From Brevipalpus yothersi (taxonomy: Eukaryota > Arthropoda > Arachnida > Trombidiformes > Tenuipalpidae), in assembly GCA_003956705.1 (NCBI GenBank), contig QZCP01000059.1:1-64000 (forward strand): a stretch of DNA of 64,000 bases, written 5' to 3'. Position 1 is the first letter of the stretch. Each line of letters starts with the position of its first letter. The notes below the pieces were generated by a model that was given only the letters and a program-made list of their open reading frames with translations, was not told the DNA's origin and did no database searches. Made by a program: the position numbers and the translations under genes. Positions 27,551 through 40,217 of the stretch are shown one piece after another.

Positions 27551-28297
27551 GAGGGGGACCAAAGACCCCAACAAGAGGCAAGGTGTCTTCCAGTCCTCTC
27601 TCTCTTCGGTCTTCAGCCGTGAGAAAGTTTCTCCAGCTTCGGACCTCAGTTCTAGAGAGGAAGAGAGAGAGAGCAGCTGGAGCATAAGAAAAGCGATGAA
27701 GAGAGAGAGAGAGAGAGAAAAAGAGAGAGAGAACAAAGATAGAGAGAAAGAGAGAGAAAGACTCACTTCTTCAATCTTACTCACTCACATAAAGTGACCT
27801 CCGTTTTGTGGCCTGAGACGCCCGTCTTGAGTCCTCTCTCTCTCTCTATCCCAGTTGCTCTCTACCTTAGACGCAAGCTGCTCTCTTTCTCTCTCTCTCT
27901 CACTCACTCACTCTGTTTCTAGTTGAGAGAGAGAGAGAGAAGTTTTCAGAACTTCCGCTGATATTTTCCATCAGAAAGAGAAAATTTTCTCTCTTTTTCC
28001 TCTGAGAATACGTGAAAAGAGAGCAAGAGAAAGAGAATCAAATCATATTGGACTGATTTCCGGTGACTTTAAAAGCGAGAAATTCAGTATGCTGTGGTGT
28101 ACATTCAGCCACTGCAATGTATATATCATTTTCAATAGGTCATTCTGTGTGAATATGATTGGATAAAGAGAAGGGAAAGAACTACAAAGCGTACCATGCA
28201 TCATGATCAGTATAGCCATCACAATCAACATTTAAAGGTCGATAAAAACTGAAAATCATTGAACGGAATGTAGACTTTGTTTTGCTCTATTCGATTA

Positions 28298-28300
<3 letters not shown>

Positions 28301-28349
<49 letters not shown>
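28301..28349. repeat. (TC)n microsatellite
   Basis: TC run of about 48 bp, the last long tract before the Delta gene. Confidence 0.97.
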
Positions 28350-28351
<2 letters not shown>

Positions 28352-28858
28352 AACAGAAGCCTTTTACTCATACACGTACCCATTCAATATCTTTTCAATC
28401 ATGAGGTAGAGACATTTTTTCCACCAATCAATGAACCCAAAATGATCTTATGTGTCAATTGATAATCAGAACTTGACCGATGATAGATACTATTCTGAGC
28501 ATGATAAAGCTTCCTAAAGCAAGTAGTCTCATAGCAGTAAGCTATTTGATAAATGATACCAAAATCGAATACATATCTGATCGCAGAGCAATAAAGTAAA
28601 AAGCAGATTATCCAAAGACAATTCTCTGGATTATCTCTCTACTCATGCCCTTTCCCTCAAATCTTGAACCACTAATTCTCTTTCCTCTACGCACATACCA
28701 ACACTTTCCGAACACACTTAATCAGTCTTAATCCGATGTGATATTAATCGGAAATATTGTTTCTCGGACGCTTAACGTCCTCTCTCTCTCTCTCGGCAAA
28801 ATATTCATAGGAAAAGAAAAAGCAAATGGCAATCACACCCCATAAACTTGAAGACCAC

Positions 28859-28876
28859 TTAAGCCTTTCGGCTTAA
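28859..28876. other. Short hairpin with TTTC/GAAA loop
   Basis: TTAAGCC (28,859-28,865) and GGCTTAA (28,870-28,876) form a 7-bp stem. On the minus strand the 4-base loop reads GAAA, a stable tetraloop. It lies about 540 bp upstream of the Delta start codon. Confidence 0.6.
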
Positions 28877-29010
28877 TATCGCTTTTTCATTAGGTCAAGT
28901 TCTAGAAAATTTTAATCCCAAAAAAAAAAGTTCGAAAAAGCTTTTAACAATATATTTCCATGTTGCACAGTCTCACAAGCTGTTAACGGTCGAAGCGACC
29001 TCTACTCTAG

Positions 29011-29080
29011 TATATATACTCTCTCAGTTGAAAAGTTTTGCTCACTCATTTTTGACGCTTAAAGTAGACGCATTTGAAGT
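29011..29080 (+). promoter_or_regulatory. Candidate Delta core promoter and leader exon
   Basis: TATATATA at 29,011-29,018 would place transcription start near 29,041. A strong donor-like GTAAGT follows at 29,079, so a short non-coding first exon is possible. A CAT-rich leader lies between here and the ATG. No transcript evidence is available. Confidence 0.22.
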
Positions 29081-29245
29081 AAGTTTTTGTTAACTTCTTC
29101 TACTTACTTTTTCCGAAAAAGTTTCTCTCAGGATGTTGTCCAATGGATATAAATTTTTGCAACTACTATGTTAGACAAATTGTTTAATACTGTTCAACTC
29201 ATCGATCAGCCATTTCACGAGTGTCCACATCATCCTCATCCCTAC

Positions 29246-29267
29246 CATCATCATCATCATCATCATC
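29246..29267. repeat. (CAT)n trinucleotide run
   Basis: Seven CAT units in the presumed 5' leader of Delta. A shorter ATC run occurs at about 29,376-29,391. Confidence 0.9.
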
Positions 29268-29398
29268 CACACGATCATCGTCATCAGGGTAATCATCGTT
29301 CGACATCAGACTCCTAGCAGTAGAAGCTCTTGTCCATTTTCATTTTCTTCTTCTTTTTTTGTTCGACATCCTCATAATCATCATCATCATCAGTCCTG

Positions 29399-31769
29399 AT
29401 GAATTCGAAAATAAATTACTTGTCTTTTCTCACCATTTTGTTTATTATCATCACACTTTGTTCACATTTAAGTCATTCGAGTGGTGTTTTTGAGATCAAA
29501 CTTAAATTTACCAATGATCGGAATATTGATCAAGATGGACTATGTTGTGATGGTAGCCAACCATTAGACTTACTGAGCAAATGTAAAATTAAATGTGATA
29601 CATACATTCGAGTGTGTCTTCGACACTATGAGCCAGTGATCAGTCAAGATGGTCGGTGTACATTTGGTGAAGCGATCGTTAAACATGATCACGTATATGA
29701 TACTGCTCGGATACCATTCAATTTCACATGGCCTCTTAATGGTGAATTTGCTCTCATACTGGAAGCATATTTTCATGATACCAAGTCGGAAGGTAAGTTT
29801 TTTATCTCTTATTTTCTAGCTCTTTTTGCTGTTATGAGTTTTCGGTACTAATCTTTGAACTTGGTTCATGATAGTTTATTCAGAGAATCAGAACTGATTT
29901 CCACTTACAATTACTTATCATGTTTCCTTCTTTTCTCTCTCTCTCTCTCAACCCTCATGATACGTTTATGTAGATCTTTATGGCCCTGTTCGTAAGACAA
30001 TCATGCGAATTGAAAAGCAACATTCTGTTACCATCGGTACACAGTGGCAGCGTGATGTTTCCAGTGAAAAGCATATGTCTATGGAATATGATTATCGTGT
30101 TATATGTTCTTCCGATTCATACGGTAAAGGATGTGCTCAAACTTGTATACCACGAAATGATACTTTCGGTCATTGGTATTGTACTGATCAAGGTAAAAAG
30201 TGTCATCAAGGTTGGACTGGCCAATACTGTGAAGTGCCAATATGTGCTCCAGGATGTAAAGGTACTTGCAAGAAGCCGGGTGGATGTGAATGTCGCAATG
30301 GTTATGAAGGTAAACTTTGTGACCAGTGTATTCGACGAATAGGCTGTGTCCACGGCAAGTGTTCTAAGCCGTACGAATGTGCATGCGAGCCAGGTTGGGG
30401 TGGCCTATATTGTGATCAAGATATGAACTATTGTAAAAATCATCATCCATGTCGAAATGGTACCTGTACCAATGTTGGAAAAGGTTCATACGAATGCAAA
30501 TGTCATCTTGGCTTCACTGGTGTCAATTGTGATGTGAGAATACCAAATTGTTCCAAATCACCATGCATAAATGGTGCCACATGTAAAAACGTTTCATTAT
30601 CATCTAACAATAATTCAGCCAACTCAAAAGGATACTCATGTGAATGTCTACCAAGAACATTTGGTGAACATTGTGAAAATATTGGTGATCCACCGATAAA
30701 GGATACATGTTCAGTTGAACCATGTCAAAACGGTGGCACATGTACCAATATTCGATCAGGATTCATATGTAGCTGTCTAGCAGGTTATGGTGGAGCAAAA
30801 TGTCAAATTAAGAAGACATCGTGTGATCAGAATCCATGTTCAAATGATGCCGAATGTGTTCCGATAGCACCTAATGTATTCAGGCCTACCAATCCAAGTT
30901 ACCAATGCAGGTGTAAGCCTGGTTTTACAGGTGAACATTGTGAAATTATAATCAACGATTGTCAAGCAAATTCATGTCGCAATGGTGGCACATGTATTGA
31001 TGGGCCAGAATCATTTATGTGTATATGTCCACGAGGTATCACTGGTCAATTTTGTGATATAGCCGTTATACCGACGCCACCCCATTCACCAAACGATCCA
31101 TTCTATCCGGAACAATTATCATTCAGTCGTCTTGTATTGATCTCAGTGGCATCAATAATCATACCAATGGTAGCTGTTATGGCTGCTGCCATAGTATTTG
31201 CTTTCCAAAAGCGTCGAGTACGAAGTCAAGAGCGTCAATGGTTCGAAAATGAGGAAGCAATTCGTCAGAACGAAGAAAATTCCGCCAAAAAGCGCCTATC
31301 TAATGGGACATATGTTATCGTAAATAATTTGGATCGAGATAAGAGTGTATCATCATCACCATCAGTAAATGATGTGGATTGTGGTGTTGGTCCAAATAAT
31401 TATGAGATCATCAAAAATAGCCAAACTCATCTTTATCAACACATCGATGGTGGTGTGGGAGGAGGTGGAGGCGGTGGAGGAGGTAGCCTAGTGGGCCCTG
31501 TGCTGCCTGGACGATTAACAGTTGGACTTACGGTGGGATTACCACCTCCTTCAAGTGATTTAAGAAAATCAACATCCTCTTTGTTTAGGACTAAAAAGAT
31601 AATCTCTCGTATAGATGAGAATAATCTCAACAGTCATACAAATAATTTTCGTAACAGTGTTCACAATATAAACACAGCCAATTATAATAACAACTTAACA
31701 GTGCGAACAGTAAACATATCATCACTACTGAACGCAGCAACAATCAAAGACCAACCGAACAGGATATAA
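29399..31769 (+). CDS. Delta: Delta-type Notch ligand
   Basis: Transmembrane ligand that activates Notch on neighbouring cells. Two exons, 29,399-29,792 and 29,974-31,769 (phase 1, GTAAGT donor, TAG acceptor), encode 729 residues. Residues 1-28 are a signal peptide. The MNNL domain follows (about 30-132) with the pattern LCCDG...CRHYEP. The DSL domain (about 174-218) has its six Cys and the YGKGCA...FGHWYC pattern. Seven EGF repeats each have six Cys; EGF1-2 are of the short Delta type and EGF3 begins NYCKNHHPC. A transmembrane helix (about 518-542) ends in a KRRVR stop-transfer, followed by a tail of about 185 residues with a Gly run (near 622) and Asn-rich sequence. The start fits because the signal peptide begins there. 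Oddities are seven EGF repeats (Drosophila Delta has nine) and no recognisable C-terminal PDZ ligand. Jagged/Serrate is excluded by the lack of a Cys-rich region and of many EGF repeats. Confidence 0.97.
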
Positions 31770-32595
31770 ACCACTGATCTCTTCTTCCTCCTCATCCTTG
31801 TTCTCACCGAAGAGTGATAAACACCACTCTTTGGCTGTTCTCACCAACAACATCCACCTCTTCTCAAAGATAATCATCCACCACTGTGATCATCATCCTT
31901 CCTCTCTCTCACTTCGCCATTGATCCTTGATCGCTACAATAGCGTTACATCACACAAATGATCATATGGATGATAATTTGTCCAAAGTGGATAAATTTTT
32001 GAATAATTTAATTTATTTTTTTTTCTTTTTTTTCAAACCTTTTTTTTGTGAGAGAACATTTCTCCAAACCTTTTGTATATGAAATTTTTGCACAGTTTAT
32101 ATATAATATATAAATACCAAAAGCCCAATTCCCTATCTCCCAATTAAGAGTAAGAGTAAAAAACTTACAATTGAAAAACAAAAATACACATCTTGATGTC
32201 TCCTTTTTTTTTCCTCCTTTGCTCATTGACAAGGAATGCCCAGATATGGAGAGTGTATGTGTGAACTTGACAATTATTTCACATTCTCCAGATATAAATT
32301 CCTCACAACACCAAGATGGAGGACACACAATGAACATTAGTGGCATTAATTGTATTTTCGCGCTTCAACAAGAAAAAACTTTCGATCCTTTATACCCAGT
32401 GCAAACATACGCATTCAAAGTCCCGGGATGTGTCTAGTATCCTCTCTCTCTTGTCATGTTAAGGCTTACTTGCAAGATTCTACTCCGATCAAGATCCGAT
32501 CTGTGAACATTTGAACTCTCTTCTTTCTTATTTTTCAAAATCACAAGATAATCCTTGGCCAATGAAAGTCGTTGATCCCCGACATCAGACCGCCA

Positions 32596-32599
<4 letters not shown>

Positions 32600-32663
<64 letters not shown>
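32600..32663. repeat. (GA)n microsatellite
   Basis: GA run of about 64 bp, the first long tract after Delta. Confidence 0.98.
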
Positions 32664-32667
<4 letters not shown>

Positions 32668-33486
32668 AAGGGAAGAAAAAATGATGAGGCCAACTTTGCT
32701 TTTATCGCCTCCCGGACTTTGAGGAAGGCTACTTTTTCCTTTTTTCGTGATACACATCCATTCGAGATACTTTTGATAGTTTTTTCTTCTGTATCTATCT
32801 CTCACAATTGCTGGACACTTTGCTGAATGTAATGTGCGTACTTGATCATTATTTTCTGCTCAGGAGAGACAGAGATAGGGAGAGAGAGAGTAAGAGAAGG
32901 TGGATTGATTTCGTTTGATAGTCTGGGTGCTGGTCATTGGTAAGATCTGCTGCTACCTTTCTTGCATAATGATGGCGCGAATAAGAAGCTGTAATCACAT
33001 ACTATTTTCAATTGATGGTAGCGAATACATGGCTACCTGTGGCCATGGTTGCTGATGCTTTACACACACACCACACACATATTCTCTGTGTTGCGGTCAC
33101 ACAATGGACTGAAAGCGAAATTGGCTTCTAATGAGATTGTAATTTGGTTATATGAGCGGAAAAAAGAAAGGAAGAGAGAGAGAGCATTCATATTCAAAAA
33201 ACTGAATGAATGAATGAATGAAACTTTCTTCTTCTTGCCATCTTTTCTTCGTTTTCTCTCTCTCTCTTATGCATTTTCTTAGTATTTCCACTTGAAAATT
33301 TTTCCTCTACTCTCAAATTTTGGGTGCTCATCATCATATTCATTCTTTCTCTCTCTCATTTCCTTTGATTTCTATTCATGTGTTCGCCCATCTTCTTCTC
33401 TCTTCTTCTCTCCTCTCTCCATGGTCCAAGAGGATCTTTTTCTTGGTCTCCTTTTTTTTACTTCTCACAGAGTCATCGGCTTGTTA

Positions 33487-33528
33487 CACACACACACACA
33501 CACACACACTCTCTCTCTCTCTCTCTCT
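33487..33528. repeat. Compound (AC)n-(TC)n microsatellite
   Basis: About 12 AC units run directly into about 10 TC units. Confidence 0.94.
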
Positions 33529-33661
33529 TTTCCTAGAGATGTTATCATTTCTCATCCTGTGTACAGATATATGCTCTTCTCTCTTCCAATTTCAACCAGA
33601 TTCACACTCGATAGTTCGCCAAAGTAGAGGAAGAAGAGGAAGAATATACTTCTTAAGGAGA

Positions 33662-33667
<6 letters not shown>

Positions 33668-33700
<33 letters not shown>
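33668..33700. repeat. (GA)n microsatellite
   Basis: GA run of about 32 bp. Confidence 0.95.
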
Positions 33701-33704
<4 letters not shown>

Positions 33705-36552
33705 TCAAGTTGATGGAAAGAGAAAAGTTTTCCAAGACAGTTTTGACAAGTTTTCTCACTTATGAATTGTTTGAATTTTCATCTTCTTCTAGATTCTCTC
33801 TCTCAGTAAGCCGAAAAATTTTTACTCTCTCTTCCTTGGACTTACTTTTTTTACTGAACAGCAACTAATTTCGGCCCACAGCCTCTCCTCCTCCAAGGCC
33901 AAAGATCATTGCGGAGGCAAAAAGTATTGTCTCTCAACACTATTCCGCTTCCATCTCTCTTTCTCTCTCTCTCACTCTATGGTTAGTTGATTTTTTGGCT
34001 TGTTGATTCTTTAATCATCAACCATTTTTCCATCCATCCACTAGTCTCCTACTGCTTCTGAAGAGTTTGTATGTGTGTGTCTTTATTTTTCTTTCATCAT
34101 CATCATAATCATCATCAAGTACCCTGAAGCATTATAGTTATGGTTACTATACAGTTTTTGTGTGTATGTAAGTAAAACTTTCGCCCAGACCGATCTTGGC
34201 CAACATTCATCAGATTTCAGATCAAATTCCAATTTATCTTACACCTTATGTATCACGACTGTGGCACCAAGAGAGAAAGAGAGAAAAGAAATAGAATACA
34301 GTTAAGATGAAAAATATCCAGAAATGAAAGATCAACATGAAATATGTGAAAATATTCCAAGTTTGAAATCTTTTTCCAGGTGCAGACACACTCATGAAGC
34401 TGTATGTCTCCTGAACTACTATCGCAAGTTGATAAACTTTCGAAATCAACTTTCAAACTTATCAGCAAGCTTGAACACCAAGTTAAACTTGATGATAAAT
34501 TATCGATCAACTTGCTTGAAATTATCTTGTATTTTTCGACATGATGATAATCAGATGAAGTCGAAACTTGGTTGGCTGGCTAGTTGAATGAACAAAGCAA
34601 AGCATGAATAAAATCGAAATATATCAACACCACGGAAGACAAACTGGAGCCGAGAGAGAGAGAGAAACAGAAAGAAAAAAAATAATGTTGGCCATAATAA
34701 AGAATCAAATCGTGATCAAAGGTGATCTGACAAAATGATTTGCTTTCTTCTGCCGCTATCGAAGAGTGTATCAGTTTGAGATGTCTAACCTGATCGCATC
34801 TTAAATATTATCTTCATCATGAAAACAAGGAATTCTTTCCTTCATCTATCTACCTCGTTCTGATTCTGATAATAAAGAAACAATATACTGCTATATATAT
34901 TGTAGCTCATGATCCACATTGTTTTCTCTCTCTCTCTTCAACTTCATCAACACACAATCAGTGGCCATAATCTGAGACATTTTGACTCTTATTTTTTTAT
35001 ATGATTTCGTTTTTTTTGTTACTTCTTCTTATTCTTCTTACACATTATTGTTACTCAACCATGGCCAGCCACACACACACTTGAGCGACATGTACACAAC
35101 AATCACCACTATCAGACCCACCACCAAGTTCTTGCTAAGATGTATATTATCATTATTTGGACATGAATCGAGTTGAGCACACAAGTTCAGTTCCATGCCC
35201 AAATGCTCATGGAAGATGAGTCAAATGATTTTGACATCACTCACATGAGATGGTGCAGATGTCTGATGAGCAAATATTAAATCAATTTTCTCACCGATAT
35301 TTCATTACATCAACTTCGTTAAAAGGTTTATACATTCAATTAACACTATCATCCATGTTCTCTGCGAGACTTGACGAAGCCCAAAGTTTGAAGAATAGGA
35401 TAAAATAGAACTCTTGTGATCATTATCATGTCCAAAAAATCAAATGAAAGTCATGAGATCAAATAGCATTCTTCACATCCCCATGAACATTCATACACAT
35501 AGATGCCGAGTGCAATTGGTTAGTATCCTGTCTCGGAAATGATGCAAAATGATGCAGCATTCAAATTGTTAATTACTTTTCAAGAACAAGTCATTCACAT
35601 TATCATGCGATATTATAACAGTATCCGAGTTGTCCATACACCATGCATACAATTTGAGAGTATTCATAAGTGTGAAAATATATTCGACATATTCTCTGTT
35701 GATGACCGAATTTTAACAATGGTCAGTTGAAATGAGAGTCAATTCGCTACGATAATTATGACACTTTGGTTCGAGTTCTAACGGTGAACATGCAAGCACG
35801 AAGTTCGTACTTGAACTCGGCTGAAGATTCTGTCCACAAACAGTGCTAATGGTCAGCTCGGACTTGTGCTGGTGGAAGATGCAAGAAGATCGAATTTTTG
35901 TCTTAAATGTGTGAAAAAGTGACAGAGAAGAAGGAGATGGAGAATGTCCACAGATTTATGGGCCGACAACGAATTTTGAGTGTTTCATGGCATCCTTTGC
36001 GGAAAGAATGGTCAATATAAAGGACGGTCAACAGTCAAGTGTTCAGATCAATCAGAGAGATAATGTAATTTTGGCCACCATAAATAGTGTGTGATGCAAG
36101 CAATAATTAGTCAAATTTATGAAGTGCTGCATGGCTCACTCCTGATGGGACATCCAATTGAGAGAAGTAGAGGTAAAGGTAGAGGTGAAGGTAAATGTGG
36201 CTGGGAGAATTGCATGGAAAGGGCCCAAAAAAGTCAGGCCTTAGTGATGCAAGTGATGGATGGATAAAAGAAGTGAATCACGTCGAAATAGTAGTGGGAA
36301 AGATGTTTGATGAGAAAAAAGATTGTAATTGGAATTTACTTTGGAGCAAGAAAAAAAGGTATGAGCAGAAGAAGAAAGGTTTTGATGTGAGATGAATGAA
36401 GATGAAGAGAAAAGTGAAGATGAGAAATGATAAGAGGAAGAAGAGGAGAGAAAGAGAGAGAGACTGACGACACAATTTTGCCAAAAAATTTTGCGTTCAA
36501 CCAAGTTGCCTTTAATCGCATTGGATAAGATCGTTAATAGCGATTAGCGTAG

Positions 36553-36555
<3 letters not shown>

Positions 36556-36602
<47 letters not shown>
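36556..36602. repeat. (GA)n microsatellite
   Basis: GA run of about 46 bp, with another short run at 36,780-36,803. Confidence 0.97.
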
Positions 36603-36604
<2 letters not shown>

Positions 36605-38746
36605 TGAGATGGCTTAATTTGGCTACTCACTTTGCTCTAAAACAATGCTTCTCATGCATACACACATAAAAATGTATATAAAACAGCTCCGGAATGGCCC
36701 AGGGGCAGGCGAAAAAGAAGCAACAGAAACAAGTGAGAGGCCAAAAGAGAATGGCCACATGTCGGAGGATGCTGGAGGTAAGAGAGAGAGAGAGAGAGAG
36801 AGACTCTCTCACTTTATTCAGAGCAGTTTTCGGAAAATCAGATAATTTATTCCACTTCTTTCTCTTGACCGGGCGATTTTTTCCCGCTCGGACCGTGTGA
36901 GCATAGTCGGAGGTTAACATGATTAAAAGGGTATAATTTTGTGGACCTTTTTTAGAGCTACCTTTCTATCATTTTGTCAACTTGTACAATTCAAATTTTT
37001 AAGCCCCAAGATTGCTTTGTGAGTCTTCTGTAAATGTGTGTGTGTTCTGTTTTTACCACTGTTCAGGACAATCTCCACTCTGTCCCTGCCGGGCAAAGGT
37101 GACTTTTTCGGGAACACATAGCTAATGGGAAGCCTCACTTGTACGGATATGTTAACATCATTCGATGAGTAGATGAGATGGGTAGAGATGAGCCGGTGTA
37201 AAATGAATACTGTTCAAGTGATTCGACAAGTAGGTGACATTTCCCAGGCTATATCCCAAAATCAGTGGATTCATGATCATAGTTAGCCCTCACGACTATT
37301 TTCGGCACATCAGATTTTTTTCGACGTTTGTATGTCGCTCAATCTACGACGTCCGATCAGTCCCTCTTCTCTTTTCCTCTGAGTGATAATTATTAACCGG
37401 AAACAGTATTAATATTTTAAGGTGGCCACTGAGGAAGAAGAATGAAGTAAGAGATGAGAGAGAGAAGATTCCTTGCTTCAGGCTGCATACTTGTATGGGG
37501 CCTGACGATGGGCCATGTTTGAGGTGGTGAATATTGTGGGAGGGAAGAGAAGACGGTAAAAAGAAGCAAGAAGTAAAAAGAAGGAGAATCAGAATTAAGA
37601 AGCAGTAAGAACAAGAAGAACAAGAAGAGAAGATGAGAAGAAGAAGAAGAAGAAGGAATGACAGGAAGTCCTAACACAGCATGCTTTCGAAATTCTCTAG
37701 TGTATCAGTCCACCAAGTTCATGGTTCGCTGAGATTCCTCTCGTAACAGTAGGAGAAAGAATATCGTTCATCAATCTTGAGAAAGTCGCATCATCAGGCG
37801 ACCAGAGTGGCCCAAGATGATGAAGAAAAGGAAGAAGAAGAAGAAGAAGAAGGAAAAAGTTTTTCTTCATACCAACATATCTGTAGTCCAGTGTCAGGCC
37901 GTAAGTTCTCTTTCTCTTTCTCTTACTTCCTCTCTCTTTCTCTCTCTCCTCAGTCCACAAAATGTGATATTATTTTCTTTCCATGCTACTTCGGTTGATC
38001 GCTCGGCAATTTGAATATGTTACGTTCACTTATTTTCTTTCTCTCTCTCTCGCTTTTTACTCATTTATTCAAACAATCACTTGGCCTGACTGGCTTGTTT
38101 TCCACTATTACAGCTCTTGGTGAGATATGAATGTTTGAATGGAAGTGGTCTAAGGTTTTCTCTTGACGACGTTGGTGAAACAAATCACTCGATCCACTTG
38201 AACGTTTACTGATGGAGGAGAGAGAGAAAGAGAAAGAGAAAGAGCAACTGGTTCCATCGATATTTTCTCTCTTCAGAATAGAACTTTACGTTTTGGGTGA
38301 ACAATAATCGGTCCCAAAAAGAGAGAGAAAGAGAGAGAAAAGTTTTTGGCCCATACTTGAATGTGGGCGATCATCGAAAAGTGATTTGGCAAAATTTTGT
38401 GTTTGAACAAATATTGGCCATCAATTAGTAACGTTCCAATGAATGAAGTGAATTTTTTTCTTCTTCTCTCACACTCTTACGCCAATCTGTGGAACTTTTT
38501 ACCTTCTCTCTCGCTCCTTTATCGGCAAAAGACAAACAACATCTCACCTTCCAAGATATTGGCTACCTTACACACACTGGCCATTCACAATATATTTCAT
38601 CTTTCTCCTCCTCCTCCTCCTCCCTCTCCACCTTCACCTCCTCCAACTCATGTCCATGGTAATTCAGTACCAATAAGTGGCCCAAAATTATGCATTCATA
38701 TGTGTGTATATATGAGAAAGTTCAAAATAATTTCTCTAGACATATG

Positions 38747-38751
<5 letters not shown>

Positions 38752-38806
<55 letters not shown>
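38752..38806. repeat. (GA)n microsatellite
   Basis: GA run of about 55 bp. Confidence 0.97.
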
Positions 38807-38809
<3 letters not shown>

Positions 38810-40055
38810 CTCAACATTCAACTGAGAAAAGGTCAGAGGTTAAAGCAGTGGTAGTTGAGAAAAAGATTCATAATCTTTTTGGCTGCCAGATTAAGCATTG
38901 GCCCTCATTTTTCTCTCTTCTGATGGGCTATACATGTTTTTTGGACAAAATATTGAGCAACGATGATGCCAGTCCGAAACACATAGGACACAAGGAAGAA
39001 TGTGTGTATATATGCTTAAGCCGTTTTGACGAGAAGTCAAAAAATATGAGTTTCCGCGAATTATCAATGTCCACAGACAGAAGCATGAGACAAGAATTCA
39101 TACCTATTGTCATATATCATGAAAGTGATGAAGGCATGAAAAAAAATGTAGCCTCAGAGATGTAATCCGATAATAAGGAACATTTATCGATGCGTGAGAT
39201 GGGCTAAAAGATGGCAAATTTTTAATCGCTATTTTTTATGCATGAAAGTGAATCAAATCGGTAAACGATGAGAAAATAGCATTTATATTCAAAATATTTC
39301 TCACCTAACCATCCCAACTGTATTACTCTCTCACGTACATGTATACTTGAATCATCACTTTCACGGCACCAAAGAGTAACCAATTGATTTGTATGGATAT
39401 TCTGGGTGATGAAAAATTTTGACTATTCCAATATACAGCTAGAATTCCTCTTCTCAGTTTGAATAATTATGGTGTAAATTATGAACAAATTCGATCAAAG
39501 AGTTTTTCTCTCTCCATTTTGAGGAAGATAGTCATCGATTGCATCATGAACTTAGAATTCTCATTCCCATCAGTATTTTTGTGTACCAATAGTTGTGAAA
39601 GAATTTGAGAGTTTTCTTCTCATCAACATTAGATGATTCTGATTAGCAATTTACTACCACGCCATCGAATCAGTCACATTCGGTGATATCTCCTCAAATG
39701 TCACAGTTACTGGACTGATGGTGGAGTTAAGGAGGTTGAAAGCCCATACACACTACATACTAATATCACCGAAAAAAAATAAGCATGCAGCGTGTGAAAA
39801 TGTTCCTCTCTCTCCTTCATCGTTTTTCCAGTTCCACTTTCACTTGTGGCCAGAAAACTGGAATCACTGAAAACTGAAATCAATTGATGAGGCTAATTGA
39901 AGTCATCAAGTTAGTGTCTCTCTTCTCTCTCTTCTCTCTCTTTTCTATCTCTTCTCTCTTCTCTCATCCGCTCACATACACACAGACTTGATAGTGGACC
40001 TCTTTTCCTTCTTCTTCTCAGGCAAGCGGAACACATGCAACATACATACAGCATC

Positions 40056-40088
40056 GTGGCCTGAGTACGGCTCTCGCTCTCAGGCCAC
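40056..40088. other. 10-bp GTGGCCTGAG/CTCAGGCCAC hairpin
   Basis: GTGGCCTGAG (40,056-40,065) is exactly complementary to CTCAGGCCAC (40,079-40,088) with a 13-base loop. The inner eight base pairs repeat the hairpin at 15,980-16,002. Confidence 0.92.
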
Positions 40089-40127
40089 TAAGGTTCGTCA
40101 GGTGGTAGATTACGGGCCCTGGAACCC

Positions 40128-40142
40128 AGGTCAGCTTGACCT
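40128..40142. promoter_or_regulatory. Perfect AGGTCA inverted repeat, 3-bp spacer
   Basis: AGGTCA GCT TGACCT is a perfect inverted repeat with a three-base spacer (IR3), and the palindrome extends one further base pair (C...G) on each side. This is the consensus palindrome for the oestrogen-receptor/ERR group of nuclear receptors. It lies about 8.4 kb downstream of Delta. Occupancy is unknown. Confidence 0.45.
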
Positions 40143-40209
40143 GATGGCCAGGCTGCCGATCGATTCACAGGTATACACATGCACACATACACACACACAG
40201 GCCAATGTT

Positions 40210-40217
40210 CGTGGGAA
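40210..40217 (+). promoter_or_regulatory. Consensus CSL/Su(H) site
   Basis: CGTGGGAA matches the high-affinity Su(H)/CSL consensus YGTGGGAA, 68 bp after the AGGTCA palindrome. Single sites occur by chance, so only the grouping is notable. Confidence 0.25.

Larger units (their letters stand above)
18977..29010. other. Gene-free sequence upstream of Delta
   Basis: No credible gene. It contains GA/TC tracts, GGCC-core hairpins (19,968; 20,612), a 9-bp inverted repeat (21,850-21,889), a CpG-rich patch with CACGCG/CACGTG boxes (23,137-23,196) and a CA run near 26,219. From 24,000 to 26,450 and from 28,350 to Delta there are no long GA tracts. An upstream non-coding exon or enhancers of Delta could lie here, but none can be proven from sequence alone. 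Confidence 0.65.
31770..40021. other. Gene-free sequence downstream of Delta
   Basis: The first several hundred bases are presumably Delta 3' UTR (AT-rich, T-runs near 32,010-32,050). No AATAAA was identified with certainty. Beyond that there are GA/TC tracts, a compound (AC)n-(TC)n at about 33,487-33,528, TGGCC motifs and no credible gene. Confidence 0.65.
40022..40170 (+). other. Possible exon or structured element
   Basis: A G+C-rich 149-bp segment is bounded by a pyrimidine tract plus CAG (40,019-40,021) and by CAG|GTATAC (40,168-40,176). One frame is open through it, giving 49 residues without recognisable similarity. It also holds two perfect inverted repeats, which argue for a regulatory or structured element instead of a coding exon. 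No partner exon was found. Confidence 0.2.

Noticed and set aside
30117..30353. Thr-rich minus frame inside Delta
   Set aside because: Shadow of the Cys/Gly-rich EGF coding sequence.
31436..31630. Minus-strand frame with poly-Pro
   Set aside because: Complement of the Gly run in the Delta tail.
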